Assembly: GCF_014054725.1 (NCBI RefSeq)
Contig: NZ_CP059563.1
Span: 1,825,749 to 1,889,748 of the forward strand
Reading direction: 5' to 3'
Source of the DNA: Conchiformibius steedae
Lineage (GTDB): Bacteria; Pseudomonadota; Gammaproteobacteria; Burkholderiales; Neisseriaceae
DNA: 64,000 nt
In this document: one piece after another, positions 55,992-64,000 of the stretch
Position numbering within the stretch: position 1 is the first letter of the stretch
Layout of the letters: each line of letters begins with the position of its first letter
Position numbers and translations under genes: made by a program
The notes under the pieces: model-generated
Seen by the model: the letters and a program-made list of their open reading frames with translations, nothing else
Told to the model about the DNA's origin: nothing
Database searches by the model: none

Positions 55992-57095
55992 CTACACGCC
56001 CTGCTTTAAGCTGGCTTCAATAAAACCGTCTAAATCGCCGTCCAATACCGCTTTGGTATTGCCCACTTCATAGCCAGTACGCAAGTCTTTAATCCGTGAA
56101 GAATCCAATACATAAGAACGAATTTGGTGTCCCCAACCCACATCGGACTTGCCGTCTTCCAAAGCTTGTTTTTCTTCGTTGCGCTTACGCATTTCCAGTT
56201 CAAACAGCTTGGATTTAAGCATATCCATCGCCGCTGCTTTGTTGGCATGTTGGGAACGGTCGTTTTGACATTGCACCACAATGCCTGTGGGTTCATGGGT
56301 AATGCGCACGGCGGAATCGGTTTTGTTGATGTGCTGTCCGCCTGCACCCGATGCGCGGTAGGTATCAATACGCAAATCAGCAGGATTGATGGCAATTTCA
56401 ATGCTGTCGTCCACTTCGGGATAAACAAACACCGATGCAAACGAGGTATGGCGTTTGTTATTGGAATCAAATGGCGAATGGCGCACCAAGCGGTGAATGC
56501 CTGTTTCGGTACGCAGCAATCCATAGGCATATTCGCCTTCCAGCTTCACGGTGGCGCGGTTAATGCCCGCGATTTCGCCCTCGTCTTCTTCCAAAATATC
56601 TACTTTAAAACCTTTGGCATCGGCATAGCGCGAATACATACGCAGCAGCATACCCGCCCAGTCTTCGGCTTCCGTACCGCCTGCGCCTGCGGTAATGTCA
56701 ATAAAGCAGTTATTGGCATCGGCAGGCTGGTTAAACATACGTTTAAATTCCAAATCTGCCATTTGTTTTTCCAAATCCGCCACATCCTGCTGAATGGCGG
56801 CGAAACCTTCGGCATCGTTTTCTTCTACCACCATGTCAATCAGTTCACGGTTGTCAGCGATGCCGTTTTCAATATTGTCCAGCGTTAAAACAATACCTTC
56901 TAAAATTTTGCGTTCTTTACCGATTTCTTGGGCGCGTTTGGGGTCGTTCCACAGTTCGGGGTCTTCCGACAAACCCACCACTTCTTCCAAGCGTTCTTTT
57001 TTGCCTTGATAGTCCAAATAATTGCGGATGTCGTGATTACGTTGTGCCAAATCGTTTAGGGTGCTGTGCAGTTGATTAACGATTTCGGTTTCCAT
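55992..57095 (-). CDS. prfB: Peptide chain release factor 2 (no programmed frameshift)
   Basis: Recognises UAA and UGA and triggers peptide release. The 367-residue protein has the SPF motif (207-209) and GGQ (252-254, [15 protein letters not shown]). Many bacteria encode RF2 in two frames joined at CTTTGAC near codon 26; here the region reads RNYLDYQG continuously as TATTTGGACTATCAA, so no in-frame UGA exists and autoregulation by frameshifting is absent. Confidence 0.95.
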   Translation of the reverse strand: METEIVNQLHSTLNDLAQRNHDIRNYLDYQGKKERLEEVVGLSEDPELWNDPKRAQEIGKERKILEGIVLTLDNIENGIADNRELIDMVVEENDAEGFAAIQQDVADLEKQMADLEFKRMFNQPADANNCFIDITAGAGGTEAEDWAGMLLRMYSRYADAKGFKVDILEEDEGEIAGINRATVKLEGEYAYGLLRTETGIHRLVRHSPFDSNNKRHTSFASVFVYPEVDDSIEIAINPADLRIDTYRASGAGGQHINKTDSAVRITHEPTGIVVQCQNDRSQHANKAAAMDMLKSKLFELEMRKRNEEKQALEDGKSDVGWGHQIRSYVLDSSRIKDLRTGYEVGNTKAVLDGDLDGFIEASLKQGV

Positions 57096-57158
57096 GGTTT
57101 TTACCGTGTGAATTCAAAGAGACGGATTGTAGCGGATTTTGCTGCGGCTGGATATGGC

Positions 57159-57189
57159 AACGCCTGCCGTGGGGTAAGCGGCAGGCGTT
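57159..57189 (-). terminator. Stem-loop after exbD
   Basis: AACGCCTGCCG and CGGCAGGCGTT form a perfect 11-bp stem with a nine-base loop. The T run on the minus strand is short, so a weak intrinsic terminator. Confidence 0.5.
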
Positions 57190-57209
57190 TGGTGTGGGCA
57201 TCCAAAACC

Positions 57210-57653
57210 TTATTGGGCTTTTTCCTGCTCCACTTTGGTCACAAAACCGATTTTGCCTAATTTGGCTTCACGCGCGGCATCCAGCACTTGTGCGACAAAA
57301 TCGTAAGGCACTTCTTTATCAGCAGAAATGGCAACCACGGTATCGGGTTTGTCTTTTGCCACTTGTTTTAAATGGCTTTTAACGGCTTCCAAATCCACTG
57401 CATCTTGTGATTCCGCGCCAATGCGGTACACGCCCTCTTTATCAATGGCGATGGTAAGCGGTTTGATGTCCTGCTTGGGTTTTTCATCTGCCTTTTGCGA
57501 AGTGGTGGGCAATTCCAAGGGAATGGAATGGGTCAGCACGGGCATGGTAATCATAAACACAATCAGCAAGACCAACATCACGTCCACTAAAGGGGTAACG
57601 TTGATGTCTGCCATCGGGGTATCGTCGTCGCCGCTGTTGCTTGAAAACGCCAT
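57210..57653 (-). CDS. exbD: Biopolymer transport protein ExbD
   Basis: Proton-channel partner of ExbB that energises TonB. The 147-residue protein has one membrane helix (about 23-43) with the essential Asp in INVTPLVDVMLVLLIVFMIT, and a periplasmic C-terminal domain. Third gene of tonB-exbB-exbD, 12 bases after exbB. Confidence 0.94.
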   Translation of the reverse strand: MAFSSNSGDDDTPMADINVTPLVDVMLVLLIVFMITMPVLTHSIPLELPTTSQKADEKPKQDIKPLTIAIDKEGVYRIGAESQDAVDLEAVKSHLKQVAKDKPDTVVAISADKEVPYDFVAQVLDAAREAKLGKIGFVTKVEQEKAQ

Positions 57654-57665
57654 AATGTTCCTCCT

Positions 57666-58364
57666 TTATTTTTTTGCTTTTTGGACAGGCTCGGACGGGG
57701 CTTTGCCGTCTTTGCCGTTGAGCAGATACAGGTGCATATCGTGGGCAAATTCGTTCATATAACGGGCAAAGGTTTTATTGACGCGGGTAAAGTAGTTATA
57801 CGCCAATACGGCGGGAATGGCGACAAACAAACCGAATGCGGTTGCCACCAAGGCTTCACCAATGGGTCCTGCAACGGCGGCGATGCTCATTTGTCCGCTG
57901 GCGGTAATGTTAATCAGGGCGTGATAAATGCCCCATACGGTTCCCAACAAGCCGATAAACGGTGCGGTTGCGCCCACCGATGCCAAGATGCTCAAGCCGC
58001 TGTCGTAACGGTTGAGGATTTTGGTGATGCTGTGGCTGATTTCGCGTTCCAAAAATTGGTTTTTGGGCAGACTGGCAGACAGCATGGTTTGCTGGCTTTC
58101 GTTGTAGCGGCGGTTGGCGGCAACGGCATCCAACACCAGCTCGCTCACGGGCGAATCAAATTGTTTGGCATAGCTTTCGGCTACGTCCAGCGATTCTGCC
58201 ATGCGCACGGCTTCGCAGGCGGTGCGGCTGGATTTTTTGGCGTGTTGAATTTTAATCACGCGCCAAATCAGCAACGCCCATGTGGCAACGCTCATCAGTA
58301 CCAGAATCAGCGATACGCCAATCAGCACGGGGTCGCCGCTTTTAAACATTAAACCTAAATTCAT
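57666..58364 (-). CDS. exbB: Biopolymer transport protein ExbB
   Basis: A 232-residue MotA/TolQ/ExbB-family proton-channel subunit with three membrane segments (about 16-38, 130-152 and 168-192). LASVGATAPFIGLLGTVWGI and GPIGEALVATAFGLFVAIPA are the conserved pore-helix motifs. Works with ExbD and TonB to power outer-membrane receptors. Confidence 0.95.
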   Translation of the reverse strand: MNLGLMFKSGDPVLIGVSLILVLMSVATWALLIWRVIKIQHAKKSSRTACEAVRMAESLDVAESYAKQFDSPVSELVLDAVAANRRYNESQQTMLSASLPKNQFLEREISHSITKILNRYDSGLSILASVGATAPFIGLLGTVWGIYHALINITASGQMSIAAVAGPIGEALVATAFGLFVAIPAVLAYNYFTRVNKTFARYMNEFAHDMHLYLLNGKDGKAPSEPVQKAKK

Positions 58365-58400
58365 AATTTGATTTCCTTTTGGGTATTGGTTGATGGCAAA

Positions 58401-59480
58401 CTACCGCAGGGTGAAATTGCAGGTAGTGTTGAACTTGGTGCGCCGCGGTTCGCCGTCTTCGGTTTTGGGACGGTAGCTGCCTTTTTTCACGGCACTAATA
58501 CAGGCTTTGACAAAGGCGGGTTCGCGCAGTGAACCGCCGCTGGCGTTGGCACTGCTGACTTTGCCGTTGGCTTCCACCACAAAGGTTACGCGGACGCTGC
58601 CTTCCAGTCCTTCTTCTTCCATGTGGGCGGGATAGACGGGGTTGGGGGCGCTGATGCGTCCGCCGTCCAGCGTGCCACCAGAATGGCTTTTGCCTTTACC
58701 GTTGGGGTCACCCGTTTTTTTGCTCGGGTCGCCACCTTGCTTACCTGCGCCATTGCCGGGGGCTTTGCTGTTGGGGTCACTGCCGCCACCGCCGTCTGCA
58801 CGTCCGCCTGCTTGGGCTTTGTTGCCGCTGCCTTTGCTTTCGCCTGCGTCTTTGCCTTTATTGCCTTGCGAACCTTCTTTGCCTTCGCCTGCTGCGTTGT
58901 CGCTGCGGCGGGGCGGGGCTTTTAATTCGGATTTGCTTTCAGCTTTAGGCGGTGCAGCAGGTGTTTCTTCGACTTTGGGGGCTTCGGGCTTGGGTTTTTC
59001 CAATTTGGGTTTTTCAAGCTTGGGAAGCTCTTTGGGCGGTTCGGATTTTTCGAGTTTTTCGGGTTTGGGCGCAGGGGGTTCTTTAGGCGGTTTGGGCTGT
59101 GGCTTGGGCTTTTCAGGTTTGGGCGGGGAGCTCAAATCGGCGGGTTTACGCTCATTTTCCACGGCTTTTACCTGCGCCACTTCGGGTTTGGGCTGCGGTT
59201 TGGGCGGTGGTGGTTTTTTGGGCGGGTCGGGTTTTTTGACTTTTGGGGCAGGCGGCTGCGGTTTCACAGGCGCGGGCGGCGGTGCGGAATCGGCAGCAGC
59301 AGGCGCACCGTCGGCGGCATCGGCATCGCCTGCGGCGGCATCCAAATCAATGAAAGTGAGGTTTTCCACTTCCAAGGTCGGCTTGGGCGGCGCGGGCGAC
59401 CACATCAAAGCCAGCAATCCAGCATGCAGTGCGCTCACCGCCAACACAATTCCGATTTTGATGGGGCGTTCGTTTCTCAT
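58401..59480 (-). CDS. tonB: TonB energy-transducing protein
   Basis: A 359-residue protein: short cytoplasmic start, membrane anchor (about 8-28, with the SALHAGLL helix His contacting ExbD in E. coli TonB), then a very long Pro/Lys/Glu-rich periplasmic spacer (about 50-170) with KPKPQPKPP-like repeats, a Gly/Ser/Asp-rich linker, and the C-terminal TonB domain (ISAPNPVYPAHMEEEGLEGS, GSYRP). The spacer and linker make it longer than E. coli TonB (239). Start at 59480 is chosen by the anchor; the 12 preceding codons are not supported. Confidence 0.93.
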   Translation of the reverse strand: MRNERPIKIGIVLAVSALHAGLLALMWSPAPPKPTLEVENLTFIDLDAAAGDADAADGAPAAADSAPPPAPVKPQPPAPKVKKPDPPKKPPPPKPQPKPEVAQVKAVENERKPADLSSPPKPEKPKPQPKPPKEPPAPKPEKLEKSEPPKELPKLEKPKLEKPKPEAPKVEETPAAPPKAESKSELKAPPRRSDNAAGEGKEGSQGNKGKDAGESKGSGNKAQAGGRADGGGGSDPNSKAPGNGAGKQGGDPSKKTGDPNGKGKSHSGGTLDGGRISAPNPVYPAHMEEEGLEGSVRVTFVVEANGKVSSANASGGSLREPAFVKACISAVKKGSYRPKTEDGEPRRTKFNTTCNFTLR

Positions 59481-59495
59481 AATCCCAATACTAAT

Positions 59496-59514
59496 GCAAA
59501 CCATTACTATTTGC
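59496..59514 (-). promoter_or_regulatory. Possible Fur box upstream of tonB
   Basis: GCAAATAGTAATGGTTTGC on the minus strand, 19 bases, AT-rich, with GCAAA/TTTGC ends, 15 bases before the tonB ATG. It fits a Fur box only loosely. Iron repression of tonB-exbB-exbD is typical of neisserial species. Confidence 0.35.
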
Positions 59515-59669
59515 AAACCTTTATCTTTATGTAGGCTTGTATATGATTGAGTTAAATTGTTTTAAATTGTGTGAAGACTTTCCCGCTGCCGCCGTCTTTA
59601 CCCCAGCCCTGCGTGCTGCTATAGTTCGCCACTAGCATTCACTACAACCCACCCGCAGGAGGATTCCCC

Positions 59670-60800
59670 ATGTCGTCCGTTTTGCCCCGCCCCGAAATTG
59701 ATGGCGACGGTTTTCTTGAATATTCCGTTGTTTACACCGACCGCGCCCTCAACCACATGTCGCAAAAGTTCCGCCACGCGCTGGCAAGCGTTTCCGACAC
59801 ACTCAAATCGCTTTACCGCGCCGACCACTGCGCCCTTGTTCCGGGCAGCGGCACATCGGGCATGGAAGCCGTGGCACGCCAATTGGCACGTGGAAAAAAA
59901 TGCCTGATTGTGCGTAACGGACTGTTCAGCTTCCGTTGGACACAAATTCTGGAACAAGGCAATCTGGCTGCCGACACCCACGTTTGCGCCGCCCGCCGCA
60001 CCCACGATAACGACCACGCCCCTTTCGCCCCTGCCCCCATTGACGAAGTGTGCGAACACATCGCCCGCTACCAACCCGATTTGGTGTTTGCCCCCCATGT
60101 GGAAACCGCATCAGGCATGATGTTGCCCGACAGCTACATCCGCCGTTTGGCAGAAGCCGCACATGCCGTGGGCGCATTATTGGTGATTGATGCCATTGCA
60201 TCAGGCTGTATGTGGTTGAATATGCGCGACTTAGGCATTGACATCATTGTTTCCGCCCCGCAAAAAGGCTTGAGTGCTTCCCCCTGCTGCGGCATCGTCC
60301 TGTTAAACGAACACGCCCACACACAGGTTCAAAACAGCCAATCCGACAGCTTTGCCCTCGATTTAAAAAAATGGCTTGCCATTATGCAAGCCTTTGAAAA
60401 CGGCGCACACGCCTATCACGCCACCCCGCCCACCGATGCCCTTTACACCCTCTATCAAACCCTTGAAGAAGCCAAAAGCATTGGTTTTGATACCTTAAAA
60501 ACCCGTCAAGCACAATTGGGCGCACAAGTACGCGCCCTACTCGCCCAACACGGCTTCCCCAGCGTCGCAGCAGCAGGCTTTGAAGCCCCCGGTGTGGTGG
60601 TGGTTTATACCCACCGCAGCGACCTGCAAAACGGCAGCGCATTCGCCGCCCAAGGCATGCAGATTGCCGCAGGCGTACCGCTGCAATGCAACGAAGGCGA
60701 CCGCTTCCAAACCTTCCGCATCGGCTTGTTCGGATTAGACAAACTTGCCGACACCCAAGCCGCTGCCGCCCGTTTGGCAGCCGTGCTGGAAAAGCTATAG
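59670..60800 (+). CDS. Class V aminotransferase (alanine-glyoxylate/serine type)
   Basis: A 376-residue PLP enzyme: GSGTSGMEAVARQL, HVETASGMMLPDSYIRR, IDAIASGCMWLNM and PLP Lys199 in VSAPQKGLSASPCCG. This is the fold of alanine-glyoxylate, serine-pyruvate and related aminotransferases; the substrate cannot be fixed. AGGAGGATTCCCC precedes the ATG. The last codons and the TAG stop lie in repeat copy C (GAAAAGCTATAG), so the insertion has set the present C-terminus. Confidence 0.85.
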   Translation: MSSVLPRPEIDGDGFLEYSVVYTDRALNHMSQKFRHALASVSDTLKSLYRADHCALVPGSGTSGMEAVARQLARGKKCLIVRNGLFSFRWTQILEQGNLAADTHVCAARRTHDNDHAPFAPAPIDEVCEHIARYQPDLVFAPHVETASGMMLPDSYIRRLAEAAHAVGALLVIDAIASGCMWLNMRDLGIDIIVSAPQKGLSASPCCGIVLLNEHAHTQVQNSQSDSFALDLKKWLAIMQAFENGAHAYHATPPTDALYTLYQTLEEAKSIGFDTLKTRQAQLGAQVRALLAQHGFPSVAAAGFEAPGVVVVYTHRSDLQNGSAFAAQGMQIAAGVPLQCNEGDRFQTFRIGLFGLDKLADTQAAAARLAAVLEKL

Positions 60801-60902
60801 TGGATAAAAATCAAAACGAGACAAGGCAACAACGCCCGCCGTGCACAAACAGTACATCAGGGCGTTGGCAACGCGGTATCGTTGCCATTTTAATCAACTA
60901 TA
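60796..60902. repeat. Dispersed 107-bp MITE-like repeat, copy C
   Basis: TATAGTGGATAAAAATCAAA to ATTTTAATCAACTATA. The left end has TATAGTGG instead of TATAGTTG. The first bases supply the aminotransferase stop codon, and the right end is 64 bases before cidA. Confidence 0.85.
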
Positions 60903-60966
60903 TCAACCCGTTTCCCGTCCAACCCCGCCCGTTCCCCACCACGGGCGCAACTTCCCCTTTATCGTT

Positions 60967-61308
60967 ATGTACACCATACGCGCATTAAGCATTATTTTCG
61001 GTTTTCTCGCCCTAGGCGAAGCCGTGGTTTACTTTACCCAATTAAAATTTCCGGGCAGTATTTTCGGCATGTTTTTCCTGTTTGGCGCATTGCAGGCAGG
61101 CTGGGTAAAAGCCTCGTGGCTGATGCAGCTGGTAGATGTGTTGATGGCAAACCTCGCCCTATTCCTCGTCCCCCCCTGTGTGGCAGTGATGAGTTATTTG
61201 GATTTAATTGCCAAAGATTTTTGGTCTATCACACTGGCAACCTTTTTCAGCACCGCCGCCGTCATGTTTGTAACAGGCAAAACCCACGAATGGTTAAGGA
61301 AACGCTGA
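60967..61308 (+). CDS. cidA: CidA/LrgA holin-like membrane protein
   Basis: A 113-residue protein with four hydrophobic segments (about 4-24, 33-50, 60-80, 88-106) and the family PGSIFGMFFLFGAL and NLALFLVPPCVAVMSY. CidA/LrgA form holin-like pores linked to murein hydrolase control, overflow metabolism and autolysis. Start at 60967 by family length; the upstream frame runs through the repeat. cidB overlaps its stop (TGATG). Confidence 0.87.
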   Translation: MYTIRALSIIFGFLALGEAVVYFTQLKFPGSIFGMFFLFGALQAGWVKASWLMQLVDVLMANLALFLVPPCVAVMSYLDLIAKDFWSITLATFFSTAAVMFVTGKTHEWLRKR

Positions 61309-62000
61309 TGGATATGCTCAAACATCCTGCCGTACTGCTGTGGATTACCATTACCGCTTATTGGGCAGCGAATCTGCTGCGGGCGCGTACAGGCAGCGTG
61401 CTGTTTAACCCCGTAGTCATGACCACTGTGGTCGTGATTGTGTATCTGAAATTATGCGGGATTGAATACCCCGTTTACCACGAAACGGCAGAACTGATTG
61501 ATTTCTGGCTAAAACCTGCCGTAGTGGGTTTAGCCGTACCGCTTTATATCAATTGGGAAAAAATCCGCAAACAATGGCTGCCGATTGTGTTGTCGCAAGG
61601 CGCGGGCAGCATCACGGGCATTGTTACCGCCGTGTGGATTGCCAAACTGATGGGCGCACAGCGCGAAGTGGTGATTAGTTTGGCAGCCAAATCCGTTACC
61701 AACCCCATTGCCATTGAAATCACCAAATCCATGGGCGGGATTCCTGCGATTACCGCTGCCACCGTGATTGCCGCAGGCATGATCGGACAAATGGCAGGCT
61801 ACCGCATGATGCGGATGAGTACGGTACGCAAACCGATGTCGCAAGGTATGTCTATGGGTTCGGCATCGCACGCGATGGGCATTGCCGCTTCGCTGGAAAA
61901 AAGTCGTAAATTCGCCGCCTATGCCAGCCTGGGACTGATTTTTAATGGGATTTTAACGGCGATATTTGTGCCTTTATTATTGCCTGTGATGGGGATTTAA
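61308..62000 (+). CDS. cidB: CidB/LrgB-family membrane protein
   Basis: A 230-residue, about six- to seven-segment protein: PAVVGLAVPLYINWEKIRKQ, LAAKSVTNPIAIEITKSMGG and SMGSASHAMGIAASLEKSRK are LrgB signatures. It is the required partner of cidA, translationally coupled by overlap. Cid and Lrg types are not separable from sequence alone. Confidence 0.9.
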   Translation: MDMLKHPAVLLWITITAYWAANLLRARTGSVLFNPVVMTTVVVIVYLKLCGIEYPVYHETAELIDFWLKPAVVGLAVPLYINWEKIRKQWLPIVLSQGAGSITGIVTAVWIAKLMGAQREVVISLAAKSVTNPIAIEITKSMGGIPAITAATVIAAGMIGQMAGYRMMRMSTVRKPMSQGMSMGSASHAMGIAASLEKSRKFAAYASLGLIFNGILTAIFVPLLLPVMGI

Positions 62001-62038
62001 GTATTTTTACCCTCATTCCAAATAATGCAATCTCAATT

Positions 62039-62386
62039 ATGAACACGCCCGACCTTTCCGCCATCAGCCGCCAAATCGGACAAAGCATTGCCCGCCGTCG
62101 CCAACAGGCAGGTTTAACGCAGGAACAAGTTGCCGAACAACTTGGCATCGGCTATGTGGCAGTGTCGCGCATGGAACGCGGTTTGGTAATGCCTACCGTT
62201 GCCCGTTTATACCAATTGGCTGAAATATTAGGTTGTTCCAGCGCAGATTTATTGGACGAAAACAGTCCGCTGGCAGACGACCAAGCCCGCCGCTTGTATC
62301 ATTTATTCGCCCGTTTGCACGAAAGCGACCGTAAAATGTTAGGCGATATTTTGCAAACTTTAAGCGAGCGTTTGCGTGAACCGTAA
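62039..62386 (+). CDS. XRE-family transcriptional regulator
   Basis: A 115-residue protein with an N-terminal helix-turn-helix (about 8-65; IARRRQQAGLTQEQVAEQLG, YVAVSRMERGLVMPTVARLY) and a short helical tail. It lies 38 bases after cidB in the same direction and may be co-transcribed with it, which would make the cid genes a natural target; LysR regulators are usual for that family, so this is speculative. Confidence 0.85.
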   Translation: MNTPDLSAISRQIGQSIARRRQQAGLTQEQVAEQLGIGYVAVSRMERGLVMPTVARLYQLAEILGCSSADLLDENSPLADDQARRLYHLFARLHESDRKMLGDILQTLSERLREP

Positions 62387-62391
62387 AAAAC

Positions 62392-62427
62392 CTGCTTGAA
62401 ACACAATCAGTTTCAAGCAGATTTTTT
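62392..62427. terminator. Bidirectional intrinsic terminator
   Basis: CTGCTTGAAAC and GTTTCAAGCAG form a perfect 11-bp stem with loop ACAATCA, followed by T6; A runs on the left give a T run on the minus strand. It lies between the XRE gene and the TauE-family gene. Confidence 0.9.
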
Positions 62428-62435
62428 ATTTTTAA

Positions 62436-63112
62436 TTAAAATAACCGATAGAAAATATGCACCAACTGCCAAACCGCCGCCGCCGACACCATCAGCCCCG
62501 CCGCCAAACGCACCGCACGTTTTTGTAAAAAACCGCGCAATTGCGCCGCAAAAATCCCCGCTGCCAATAAATTCGGCAGCGTGCCCAGCCCAAACGCCAG
62601 CAAATACGCCCCGCCCTGCACCGCCGAACCACTGCCTAAAGCATATAAAGCCGCGTTGTACACCAAACCGCAGGGCAGCCAGCCCCACAGCATCCCCACC
62701 GCCACACAACTTGTTGCCGAGCGAATCGGCAGTAAACGGTTTAACACAGGGTTGAGCCGCTGCCAAACGGGTTTGCCGATGTGTTCCACCAGCGCGGCGG
62801 CGCGGGACAAACCCGCCAAATACAGCCCCGTCAGCAGCAGCAACACATTGGCAAACAACAATAAAACCGTTTGTATGCTGCGGGTGTGGTCCAACAGCCC
62901 GCCCGCTTGCGATAATGCGCCCATCAATGCGCCAATCAGCACATAGCTGGCGATTCTGCCAAGATTTAACAGCACAATCAGGCGGATACGCCCCACATTG
63001 GGCGGCAGTTGCAGGGCAAATGCGCTGCTTAATCCGCCACACATGCCCACGCAGTGCGTTCCGCCCAAAAAGCCCAATATAAACAAAGTAATCAGGCTGG
63101 TTTCATGCACCA

Positions 63113-63113
<1 letters not shown>
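62436..63113 (-). CDS. TauE/SafE-family membrane protein (CcoS/DsbD-like subfamily)
   Basis: A 225-residue, six-segment inner-membrane protein. FLGGTHCVGMCGGLSSAFAL and MLWGWLPCGLVYNAALYALG are the paired Cys-containing motifs of the branch annotated as sulfite exporter TauE/SafE or heavy-metal transport; related proteins occur near cytochrome oxidase biogenesis genes. Transport is not proven. Its ATG overlaps the trxB stop (TAATG), suggesting coupling to a thiol redox enzyme. Confidence 0.82.

Positions 63114-64000
<887 letters not shown>

Noticed and set aside
58642..59550. 302-codon open frame opposite tonB, rich in Gly, Leu and Ser
   Set aside because: Mirror of the Pro/Lys-rich TonB spacer on the other strand; no start signal and no family resemblance.
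62413..63042. 209-codon minus-strand frame overlapping the TauE-family gene
   Set aside because: Out of frame with the 225-residue membrane protein that has the conserved Cys motifs; it runs into the terminator.

Overview
The window is about 64 kb of a betaproteobacterial chromosome, most likely family Neisseriaceae. Evidence: a pilT-pilU pair; an LapA/LapB pair after ilvE; a rpsA-ihfB cluster; a tonB-exbB-exbD operon; a TfoX_C-TadA fusion; and copies of the 15-mer TTCAGGCWGCCTGAA. That 15-mer reads as the Simonsiella-type DNA uptake sequence on one strand and the Kingella-type on the other. Genus cannot be fixed from the sequence; a Kingella/Simonsiella/Alysiella/Conchiformibius-like organism fits. 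No prophage, CRISPR array or complete insertion sequence was seen. The accessory material is small: repeat-flanked AT-rich genes, short MITE-like repeats and one long tetranucleotide repeat.

Layout. 1-3 kb: an isc operon on the minus strand (iscR, iscS, iscU cut by the window edge) under an IscR-type promoter, with a foreign-looking AT-rich gene between iscS and iscU. 3-8 kb: ctpA, then a tightly overlapping minus operon bcp-purK-waaF-tyrA. 8-14.3 kb: pilT-pilU, rsuA, a small exported protein, an NhaD-type antiporter, and an accessory patch with a tandem-repeat protein and a 165-bp inverted-repeat element. 14.3-21 kb: ilvE, lapA-lapB-rsgA, cmk, rpsA, ihfB. 21-27.3 kb: OmpA-like lipoprotein, Nif3-family protein, phosphate transporter, tadA, sixA, pyrG.

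27.4-31.5 kb: a galactose-binding-protein-like lipoprotein, a membrane CheA-like kinase with an Hpt domain, and a single-domain response regulator. They lie in a row behind one promoter whose leader carries fifteen AAAC units. Directly after is a candidate small RNA of about 90 nt with its own promoter, two UUUCUCC motifs and a terminator. 31.7-37.5 kb: ylqF, a lipoprotein, scpB, rluB, tRNA-Pro(CGG), a Bcr/CflA exporter, a YecR-like lipoprotein and an XRE regulator.

37.6-51 kb: putA, ppx, a DUF2130 protein, a DUF3482 GTPase with a Sel1-like partner, pnp behind a long leader hairpin, fabD and fabG separated by an AT-rich lipoprotein gene. 51-64 kb: an HExxH protein, a BenE-type transporter, two mosaic paralogous membrane proteins, fba, a DedA protein, prfB without a frameshift site, tonB-exbB-exbD, a class V aminotransferase, cidA/cidB-like genes, an XRE regulator, a TauE/SafE-family membrane protein and trxB, cut by the window edge.

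Most of the window is housekeeping. The parts most worth attention are the sensory trio with its repeat-bearing leader, the small RNA, the cassette inside the isc operon, the mosaic membrane-protein pair and the pnp leader hairpin. All product names come from reading the translations; no database search was run.
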